DNA of 31,745 nucleotides. Origin: a virus. This document shows positions 7,042 to 12,839 of this stretch, piece by piece (the first letter of the stretch is position 1; each line of letters begins with the position of its first letter). Both the position numbers and the translations under genes were made by a program. Location of the stretch: the IMG/VR virus record IMGVR_UViG_3300028392_000208, positions 1-31,745 of that record; one strand, given 5' to 3'. The notes below the pieces were generated by a model. That model was not told the origin of the DNA. It did not search any database and saw only the letters and a list, made by a program, of their open reading frames with translations.

Positions 7042-7398
7042 ATGGCGGTAGGCACAGGTTCCGGAAATAAAAAGATTGCCAAGAATACAAAAAAGTTCGT
7101 TAAGCAGTCAGTGCAGTATAGTGCAACTAAAACAGTGGCAGGCCAAAACGGTGTTGTAAATGAAAATGGGCGCCCAAAGTATGCAGGCATGAAAAACCCA
7201 AGTAAAGTTACCGATACTCAGAAACAAGCTAGAAGAAGCTTTGCAAAAGCCTCTGGTAAACTGGGTAAGGGTGTAGGAAACAAAGTTAATCCTATTAGCA
7301 AAAATAAGGAAACCAAGTCCATCCCTAAGAGAGTCAATCAATCGATTGTTGCTCGCGGAGGAAAGCCTGTTAGTACCTATAAAAAGAAAGATAAGTAA
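7042..7398 (+). CDS. Basic protein of unknown function (118 residues)
   Basis: A Lys/Asn/Ser/Val-rich protein without obvious domains (GSGNKKIAKNTKKFVKQSVQ; GVVNENGRPKYAGMKNPS; KQARRSFAKASGKLGKG; KRVNQSIVARGGKPVSTYKK). The Gly-Lys and Asn-rich turns make it look unstructured until bound. It starts 3 bases after the previous stop with no strong ribosome site, so coupling by re-initiation is likely. No homologue is recognised. The position in the basic cluster suggests the same role as its neighbours. Confidence 0.6.
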   Translation: MAVGTGSGNKKIAKNTKKFVKQSVQYSATKTVAGQNGVVNENGRPKYAGMKNPSKVTDTQKQARRSFAKASGKLGKGVGNKVNPISKNKETKSIPKRVNQSIVARGGKPVSTYKKKDK

Positions 7399-7400
7399 TC

Positions 7401-7679
7401 ATGGCTAATACTCCAAAACCAGTTCGTAAGGCAATCCAGAAACTAAAGCCTGTTGCTAGAGAAAACGGTAAGAATGCTGCTAGAGGCGGTAGTCAAACTA
7501 AGCCTGCTGCTAAGCCTTTAGCGGTTGCTACTAAAGCTAAGGGAGCTCGTTTCGTCAGTAAGACGCTTAATAAGGCTCACGTAGAGACTAGAGCAAAGAC
7601 TATGGCTAAGGATTCAAAAGACCCTAAAGTCGCTAACCAAGGCGCAGCTGCTCGCAAAGAGTCTAAAAACTCGAAGTAA
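7401..7679 (+). CDS. Basic protein of unknown function (92 residues), last of the cluster
   Basis: A Lys/Ala/Arg-rich chain (PVRKAIQKLKPVARENGKNA; KPAAKPLAVATKAKGARFVS; NKAHVETRAKTMAKDSKDPK). The KPAAK element echoes the repeat tail of the first gene of the cluster. It begins two bases after the previous stop and is followed within 15 bases by a terminator, so it closes the operon of small basic genes. Function unknown. Nucleic-acid binding is inferred from charge only. Confidence 0.6.
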   Translation: MANTPKPVRKAIQKLKPVARENGKNAARGGSQTKPAAKPLAVATKAKGARFVSKTLNKAHVETRAKTMAKDSKDPKVANQGAAARKESKNSK

Positions 7680-7692
7680 TTTAAAAAAGTTT

Positions 7693-7720
7693 AGCCCCCA
7701 GCAATGGGGGTTTTCTTTTA
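7693..7720 (+). terminator. Rho-independent terminator closing the basic-protein operon
   Basis: CCCCCA and TGGGGG form a 6-bp GC stem around a stable GCAA (GNRA) tetraloop, followed by TTTTCTTTTA. Flanking A-T and G-T pairs extend the stem. It ends transcription 14 bases after the last stop codon. Confidence 0.85.
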
Positions 7721-7731
7721 TCCTAGAAGTG

Positions 7732-7746
7732 ACCCCATGCGGGGGT
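7732..7746 (+). promoter_or_regulatory. Second small hairpin between operons
   Basis: ACCCC pairs with GGGGT around ATGCG just after the terminator, followed by an AT-rich stretch. It could be a back-up terminator, an operator or part of a leader. No promoter could be fixed: TTGATT at 7746 has only a 13-base spacer to TATTTT. The 113-base gap before the next gene holds only these elements. Confidence 0.3.
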
Positions 7747-7792
7747 TGATTTAAATTTGCGCTGTATTTTGCTTACTCCAATGGAGATTAAC

Positions 7793-7939
7793 ATGTCAGG
7801 TATTGACAAGGACAAGAAGTCCAAGGTATCTAAGCCTTCGGATAAAAAGTTCTTTTTAGGTGTTTTAGACGCCTATCCAATTCACAGCGTACCGGTGTTT
7901 GCAGCCATTTTGAGTAAAGCGATACGGCGTAAAAAATGA
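7793..7939 (+). CDS. Small protein of unknown function (48 residues)
   Basis: I place the start at ATG 7793, not at an upstream TTG, because a TGGAGA ribosome site lies 5-6 bases before it. The product (MSGIDKDKKSKVSKPSDKKF, then FLGVLDAYPIHSVPVFAAIL and a KAIRRKK end) has a basic N-terminus and a hydrophobic centre of about 20 residues. A Pro and a His within it make a true membrane helix doubtful. It overlaps the next gene by ATGA, so the two are co-translated. Family unknown. Confidence 0.6.
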   Translation: MSGIDKDKKSKVSKPSDKKFFLGVLDAYPIHSVPVFAAILSKAIRRKK

Positions 7940-8262
7940 CCGCAAATTTTGTAACCTATTCAAAGACGTCCCTTAAGGGAATAAATAAAGAGCTTACCGA
8001 GTTATTAAAGGTAGATGCTAAAAACGCCGGTTGGCCGAACAACATTGTTAAGCAGCTTAAAGCTGTTGTAGAAGACCTAAAGATTGTTGTTTATTACCCT
8101 GAGATGTATGCTCAGCAAGTTGATGACTTAGAATACGGTAACGGTACAGATAGCCCGCAGCCTGTATTTAGGCGTTTCATGGCTAAAAACTCAAACCTTT
8201 TAAGCGCAGACTTTGCTGATTCATCTTTAAACTATTTAGCTGAGCAGGGGATTATTCCATGA
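7936..8262 (+). CDS. Tail-completion or neck protein candidate (HK97 gp10-like)
   Basis: A 108-residue protein. After a helical N-terminus comes YYPEMYAQQVDDLEYGNGTDSPQPVFRRFM, then a helical end. The EYG.....P.PV.R.FM pattern is the usual core of HK97 gp10-type neck/tail-completion proteins, although this one is short. It is joined by ATGA overlaps to genes on both sides and sits two genes before the sheath, which is where such proteins lie. The assignment rests on the motif and the order. An unrelated neck protein cannot be excluded. Confidence 0.6.
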   Translation: MTANFVTYSKTSLKGINKELTELLKVDAKNAGWPNNIVKQLKAVVEDLKIVVYYPEMYAQQVDDLEYGNGTDSPQPVFRRFMAKNSNLLSADFADSSLNYLAEQGIIP

Positions 8263-8876
8263 GTTTTATCCTAAGTGAAGACCTTGCCCTTAAATCTCTA
8301 CTCACTGGTATTACGGTAGTAGACGATAAGAACGCTAGTCGCCCTGTAGGCGTATGGTTTGCCAATCCTGACGTAGAATCTCGTAGCCAAAGCTATCCGT
8401 ATATGACTATTGAACTACTGGATTTTGACCCTGCTACCTATCGTCAGCACTCTGGGTTATCCCAGGACAATGACTTACAGGGAACAATTGCCCCTAGCGG
8501 CAATATCGTATATAACTACGAAATCCCTATTGCCTGGGACCTAGTCTATCAAATAACTAGTTATGCCCGCCATCCACGTCACGACAGGGCTATTATTGCT
8601 TATTTACTTAATCAGGTATTTCCGTCAAAACGTGGTTATTTAGCTGTTCCAAATGACCTAGGAACTGAAACAGGTTATAGGCATTTAATGCTAGAAGAGT
8701 TTGTTAAGCGTGATACCATAGAAGATAACCGCCGGTTATACAGAAATGTGTTCACGGTAACAGTAAGTAGCGAAGGTACTGTGGCTTCGTACGTAGCAAC
8801 ATCAAACACAGTGTCTACCGTAAATATCAACAAAAAGACAACAGCCGACATCCCATCCGGACAACAACCCGTTTAA
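8259..8876 (+). CDS. Tail-terminator-like protein
   Basis: A 205-residue protein placed directly before the sheath, where myoviruses encode the protein that caps the tail tube. It opens with helices (EDLALKSLLTGITVV), has strands around SYPYMTIELLDFDP and IPIAWDLVYQITSYARHPRHDRAII, then LLNQVF and LFRNVF-like strands (RRLYRNVFTVTVSSEG). The alternation of strand, helix (ARHPRHDRAIIAYLL) and strand matches the tail-terminator fold. The last 30 residues are a Thr/Ser/Asn tail of low complexity. No residue-level signature proves it. A baseplate-wedge protein is the alternative. Confidence 0.55.
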   Translation: MSFILSEDLALKSLLTGITVVDDKNASRPVGVWFANPDVESRSQSYPYMTIELLDFDPATYRQHSGLSQDNDLQGTIAPSGNIVYNYEIPIAWDLVYQITSYARHPRHDRAIIAYLLNQVFPSKRGYLAVPNDLGTETGYRHLMLEEFVKRDTIEDNRRLYRNVFTVTVSSEGTVASYVATSNTVSTVNINKKTTADIPSGQQPV

Positions 8877-8915
8877 TACCTGTTTACCCTCAACTAAACC
8901 CAAGGAGAAAATCTT

Positions 8916-11201
8916 ATGGCGACTTATAACCGCCCCGGAGTATACCTAGAAGAAGTTTCATCTTCTGTAGCGCTATCCTCTACACCTACCGCCACAGTAG
9001 CCACCTTTATGGGCTATTTTGCAAAGGGACCGCTTAACGCTACCCTAGTATCATCATGGAGCCAATTTACTTCTTTGTATGGTGACATTGCTGCTAACTC
9101 AACAGACACAGATGCAGCTACAGCTGTTTATCTATTTTTTGCTAATGGTGGAAGCCAGTGCTACGTACAGCGTGTAGTAGTAACTGTAGCCGCTGTTTCA
9201 AACACCGCTACTTCAGCCAGCACTACTTTGACTATCGTATCAGCAAGCAGCCTTTCTACCTCAGACGGCGGGTCTTCTGGAACAATTACTGCCGCTAACG
9301 CTATTGGCGCAACTATTACTGGTAACGGTATTTCAGCAGGAACAATCATTACTAACGTGTCTTCAACAACTTTGACACTAAGCCAAAATGCTACAGTGCC
9401 TGCTAGCACAGCCCTTACAATTACAACTACAATTGCTTCTTCTGTATCCATCAAGGGAAATACCACAGTCGCTATCGCTACTGGTTCTACCGTTGCTCAA
9501 AGCGGTACAACAACTACTTACACAAGCGCTGCTCACAGCCTAAAGGTTGGGCAGACAGTTGTGATTGCTGGAGTACTAGCCTCTACTGCTACGCCAACTA
9601 ACGTATATCAAGGTACTTTCGTAGTAACTTCTGTTCCTAGCTCAACTACCTTTAGCGTAACTAACGCTGCTGCGCCTGCTTCTGCTGTAGCACTTACAAC
9701 AGCTGGTACAGTTACTGCTCAAAGCTCGACTACGGAACTTACGCTTACTGCTAAGAACCCGGGCGCATGGAGCAACAACCTTTACTATGAAATCTCTAGC
9801 TCTACTTCAAGCACTACCTATCCTGGTAAGTACTTTAACTTGGCTATTTATTCAGGCGGAACTTCATCGGGGTACATTGTAGAACGCTTTAGCGATCTTA
9901 CTCTGCTTGCTACAGATCCAGCATACGCAGTTACTATCATTAACGCCTCTTCTAATTACGTAATTGCTTCTGACCCTAACGCAGCTAACCACACCGCTGT
10001 TAACTTTGCTACTACAAACACTCCAGTTACAACAGCTCTTATAGCTGTTACTGGTGTAGGTAGCACATCTGGCTCTAGCACAACGCTTACACTAACTGGA
10101 ACTATTCCGACTGTTAGCGTAGGTATGACTGTAGTTGGTAACGGTGTTACAAGCGGAACTACAGTTACTGCTTTTAGCAGCCCTACTGTTACGCTAAGCT
10201 CTGCTATGACTGTGCCGGCAGCTACCTCACTTACTTTTGTAAACGCTGCTCTGACTGGTGGTAGTGATGGTTCTTCTGTGACTAACACGGCCATTGCTGC
10301 TACTACATCCCTAGCAAAATTAGACGCAATTACTCAGCCTATTTTGCTAAACGCACCTGGTGTTACTGAAGCAACTAACGTAAACGCACTTCTTACATAC
10401 GCGTACAACCGCGGAGATGTGTTTGTAATCATTGACCCTACACAGGCTACTTTGGATGTTACGAGCCAGCTTACTTTGGCTAACTCATACACAGGCGGTA
10501 CTGCGGGTACAGCTGCTCTTGGTTTTGGTGCGGTTTACTATCCCAACCTAACAATCCCAAACCCTACGTCTAGTACTCCTGGCTCAATCGCTACTGCCTA
10601 TCCTGGTGGAGCAATTGCTGCTAAGTATGCTACAACTGATAGCTCACGCGGCGTGTTTAAGTCACCTGCTGGTTTAGAGGCTCGTTTGTCTGGCGTTGTA
10701 TCAGTTACCTCTTTAACAAATACAGAGTTGGATTATCTGAACAATGGAACAACCAACCCTAGCACATTTGCTAATGCTACTCCTGTAAATGCTATCCGCT
10801 ACATTCCGGGTTCTGGAATTGTAGTTATGGGTGCTCGTACACTTAGCAGCACTTACAACAACCGCTACGTCTCGGTCCGTAGAAGCCTTATTTACTTACG
10901 CAAGATTCTTACTGACTCAACCGCATTCGCTTTGTTTGAGTCAAATGATGAGCGTCTATGGAACCGTTTGCAAACTACTTGTGAGGCAATCCTAATTAGC
11001 TTCTGGCAATCCGGAGGTCTAAAGGGAGCTACAGCATTGGACGCTTTCTACGTAAAGGCAGACAGCTCCATCAACACCGTATCCAGCATTGCTGCTGGTG
11101 AGGTTCACTTAGAAATCGGTGTAGCACTTCAGCGACCTGCTGAATTTGTGGTAATCCGTATTAGCCAGTACGACAGTGGTTCTGTTGTAACAGTCCTTTA
11201 G
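8916..11201 (+). CDS. Contractile tail sheath protein with inserted beta modules
   Basis: A 761-residue sheath protein, longer than the 400-660 residues usual for the family. The N-terminus MATYNRPGVYLEEVSS and the early FANGGSQCYVQRV match the sheath family. So does the C-terminal region: RYVSVRRSLIYLRKIL, then FEsNDERLWNRLQTTCEAIL and VHLEIGVALQRPAEFVVIRI, the part that forms the conserved sheath core and the arm that links neighbours. Between residues about 100-270 and 377-444 are extra Thr/Ser/Gly-rich modules of two kinds that also occur in the baseplate genes. A strong AAGGAG site precedes the start. During infection the sheath contracts around the tube. The inserts probably protrude from the sheath surface, by analogy with variable sheath domains. 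Confidence 0.95.
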   Translation: MATYNRPGVYLEEVSSSVALSSTPTATVATFMGYFAKGPLNATLVSSWSQFTSLYGDIAANSTDTDAATAVYLFFANGGSQCYVQRVVVTVAAVSNTATSASTTLTIVSASSLSTSDGGSSGTITAANAIGATITGNGISAGTIITNVSSTTLTLSQNATVPASTALTITTTIASSVSIKGNTTVAIATGSTVAQSGTTTTYTSAAHSLKVGQTVVIAGVLASTATPTNVYQGTFVVTSVPSSTTFSVTNAAAPASAVALTTAGTVTAQSSTTELTLTAKNPGAWSNNLYYEISSSTSSTTYPGKYFNLAIYSGGTSSGYIVERFSDLTLLATDPAYAVTIINASSNYVIASDPNAANHTAVNFATTNTPVTTALIAVTGVGSTSGSSTTLTLTGTIPTVSVGMTVVGNGVTSGTTVTAFSSPTVTLSSAMTVPAATSLTFVNAALTGGSDGSSVTNTAIAATTSLAKLDAITQPILLNAPGVTEATNVNALLTYAYNRGDVFVIIDPTQATLDVTSQLTLANSYTGGTAGTAALGFGAVYYPNLTIPNPTSSTPGSIATAYPGGAIAAKYATTDSSRGVFKSPAGLEARLSGVVSVTSLTNTELDYLNNGTTNPSTFANATPVNAIRYIPGSGIVVMGARTLSSTYNNRYVSVRRSLIYLRKILTDSTAFALFESNDERLWNRLQTTCEAILISFWQSGGLKGATALDAFYVKADSSINTVSSIAAGEVHLEIGVALQRPAEFVVIRISQYDSGSVVTVL
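9216..9428 (+). repeat. Module A, copy 1, in the sheath gene
   Basis: Protein-level repeat: a Thr/Ser strand, then ATITGNGISAGTIITNVSST, a strand, and TVPASTALTI. It resembles the second copy at 10045-10250 and one copy each in the J-like and gpI-like genes. At DNA level copies share only islands such as GGTAACGGT and GTGCC. Confidence 0.7.
9501..9720 (+). repeat. Module B in the sheath gene
   Basis: Protein-level repeat: AAHSLKVGQTVVIAGV, then VYQGTFVVTSVPSSTTFSV. The core is a hydrophobic strand after VGQ, a Gly-Thr turn and a TSV.STTF strand. Related copies lie at 20215-20390, 20980-21130 and 23572-23757. Confidence 0.65.
10045..10250 (+). repeat. Module A, copy 2, in the sheath gene
   Basis: STTLTLTGTIPTVSVGMTVV, then GNGVTSGTTVTAFSSPTVTL and TVPAATSLTF. 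This follows the order of copy 1 block by block, so it is an internal duplication or a second insertion of the same module. Confidence 0.7.
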
Positions 11202-11213
11202 GAGGAAATATAA

Positions 11214-11843
11214 ATGGCAACTAGCGCAATTTCTCGCTTTTCCAAACTACAAACTGACCCTTTAAGAAATTTTAGGTTCCTAGTTGACTTCCGTATAAAC
11301 GGAGATACCGGTGCTCCTGGCTCATCTGCTCCAGGTGTAAACAGCTTCTTGAAGTTCAAGGGCGGATTTACTTCCGTATCAGGGTTAGGTATGAGCATCG
11401 ATGCAATTACTTATCGTGAAGGTGGTATGAACACCTCTCTACACGCCCTTCCTGGCCGTGTAACTTTCCAGCCAATTACGCTTTCACGCGGTGTAATCTT
11501 GGGCCAAAGCGAAGGCATTAACTGGTTTAAGCAATTGTTTGCTGCCAGCTCTGGTGAAGGTATTGCTGGAGTTGACGGCTCTTCATTCCGCTGTGACATG
11601 GACATCTATGTACTAGACCACCCGGCTACTGGTTCACCATCTATCACTACATCTGACATTATTAGCAAGTCTGCTTACAAGATGAAGTTTATTGTGCACA
11701 ACGCATGGATTTCAGGACTTAATTACTCAGACCTAAATGCTGGTGATAATTCATTGATGTACGAGACAATGACACTAGTTCACGAAGGTCTATCAGTTCA
11801 GCTAGCTAACTTCGGATCAAACGTGTCAGCGACACTGACATAA
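11214..11843 (+). CDS. Tail tube protein (T4 gp19-like)
   Basis: A 209-residue protein directly after the sheath, with a very good AGGAGG site. The opening DPLRNFRFLVDFRING, the central FTSVSGLGMSIDAITYREGG with LPGRVTFQPITLSRGV, and the closing KFIVHNAWISGLNYSDLNAG are the standard marks of the gp19-type tube family. The NF.F.V.F strand, the V.GL...I..i.YREGG loop and the P....LsRGv turn match in order. A glycine/proline insert sits at residues about 30-42 (GAPGSSAPG). Six copies per ring are expected from the family. It forms the rigid channel inside the sheath through which DNA passes. Confidence 0.93.
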   Translation: MATSAISRFSKLQTDPLRNFRFLVDFRINGDTGAPGSSAPGVNSFLKFKGGFTSVSGLGMSIDAITYREGGMNTSLHALPGRVTFQPITLSRGVILGQSEGINWFKQLFAASSGEGIAGVDGSSFRCDMDIYVLDHPATGSPSITTSDIISKSAYKMKFIVHNAWISGLNYSDLNAGDNSLMYETMTLVHEGLSVQLANFGSNVSATLT

Positions 11844-11859
11844 TTTAATATTTAAAGTC

Positions 11860-11868
11860 TGGTAAAAT
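11860..11868 (+). promoter_or_regulatory. Possible extended -10 promoter before the tail-chaperone gene
   Basis: TGGTAAAAT has the extended -10 form (TG, one base, then TAAAAT). No good -35 box lies at the right distance: CTGACA at 11835 is 22 bases away. The gap of 50 bases between tube and chaperone is long for this operon, which supports a signal here. A TTAGGAG ribosome site follows. Confidence 0.3.
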
Positions 11869-11893
11869 ATCTATATCTAATTAGGAGTATCAC

Positions 11894-12694
11894 ATGTCAA
11901 ACAATATCTCTACTGACCCAGCCCTTATCTCTCAGTACGCACAGGACTTAGAAAAAGGGCCCGAGGTCGAAATTAAAACCGTTGCACCGTCAAACTCAAA
12001 TGTAATTCTTCCGGGTGGGCTTTTGGCTAAGGATGGTTCTTTGATTAAATATGGCGAAGTTCGTGAGCTAAACGGCATGGACGAAGAAGCTATATCAAAG
12101 GCAGGTTCTGCTGGAAAAGCGCTTGCTGCAATGTTGCAGCGAGGCGTTATTTCCCTAGGAACTAATCCAGTAGACAAGGCAGACCTTGACCAATTACTTA
12201 GCGGTGACCGAGACGCTTTATTAATTGGTATTCGCCGCGTTACTTTTGGCGATACCGTTGATTATGAGTTCCCTTGTCCGCATTGCAATACTGACCTAGA
12301 AGTAGCAGTTGACTTGGTTAAAGATGTTCCTGTTAAAGAACTCGATGACCCTATCAATGACCGTACTTTTACTTACATGTCTAAAAAGCATGGAGCAATA
12401 GTAGTGGGGCTTCCTACTGGGGCTGTTCAAAAGAAGCTTGTTGAAAACTCTGATAAGACAAATTCAGAACTTAACACTATTTTGCTTGCTGGATGTCTCA
12501 AATCAATTAATGGCGAACCTTCATTAGGAGCTAGCACTGCCCTTACGTTGGGTATGGCTGACCGTGATGAAGTAATTAATGAAATTATTAAGCGCAACCC
12601 GGGTCCACGCCTCGGGGAGGTGAAGACGACTTGCGAGGCTTGCGGCGAGGATATTCCTCTTCCATTGTCGTTAGCTGACTTGTTTCGTCTATAG
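11894..12694 (+). CDS. Tail assembly chaperone, short form, with zinc-ribbon-like Cys pairs
   Basis: A 266-residue protein between tube and tape measure, the standard place for the tail assembly chaperone that coats the tape measure during assembly. It carries YGEVRELNGMDEEAISKAG at residues about 53-71, a motif of T4-like baseplate/hub-assembly proteins (PF12322-type: REL.G.DEE). Two cysteine pairs follow, CPHC at 128-131 and CEAC at 247-250, spaced like a split zinc ribbon. The final PLSLADLF is followed by a stop. The next frame continues without its own start, so this is probably the short form of a frameshifted pair. The start has a good TTAGGAG site. Confidence 0.8.
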   Translation: MSNNISTDPALISQYAQDLEKGPEVEIKTVAPSNSNVILPGGLLAKDGSLIKYGEVRELNGMDEEAISKAGSAGKALAAMLQRGVISLGTNPVDKADLDQLLSGDRDALLIGIRRVTFGDTVDYEFPCPHCNTDLEVAVDLVKDVPVKELDDPINDRTFTYMSKKHGAIVVGLPTGAVQKKLVENSDKTNSELNTILLAGCLKSINGEPSLGASTALTLGMADRDEVINEIIKRNPGPRLGEVKTTCEACGEDIPLPLSLADLFRL

Positions 12695-12830
12695 AGAAAA
12701 AGATTACGAACAACTACTCGACCAATATGAAGCACTATCTAGAACATTTCCCGGCTGGACACTGTCTGACATCAGAAGTTTGTCTGTAAGAGAACGTAAA
12801 AATTGGCTGTCTAGGGCAGCTCGGAAATAA
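11894..12830 (+). CDS. Tail assembly chaperone, predicted +1 frameshift long form
   Basis: Reading +1 near the end of the short form gives about 311 residues and adds a 47-residue end containing VYREKDYEQLLDQYEAL, then FPGWTLSDIRSLSVRERKNWL. The W.L..IR.LS.RER..W pattern is typical of the second chaperone domain in many tailed phages. The +1 frame opens at 12675 and has no ATG or GTG in its first 30 codons and no ribosome site, so independent translation is unlikely. The likely slip point is TTT-C at 12683-12686, where a Phe tRNA could move from UUU to the better-pairing UUC. A -2 shift would give the same frame. This is inference until proteomics shows the fusion. Confidence 0.65.
12683..12686 (+). 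other. Candidate +1 frameshift site (TTT C)
   Basis: In the codons TTG TTT CGT CTA TAG, sliding one base forward turns TTT into TTC and leads into GTC TAT AGA GAA, joining the two chaperone frames. The 0-frame stop lies two codons later. Shifts at CGT or CTA would re-pair poorly. The exact base is inferred. Confidence 0.5.
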
Positions 12831-12839
12831 AGGTAGAAC

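Noticed and set aside
7757-7792. Upstream TTG start for the 48-residue gene
   Set aside because: A proper ribosome site and ATG lie at 7793; the extra 12 residues have no signal.
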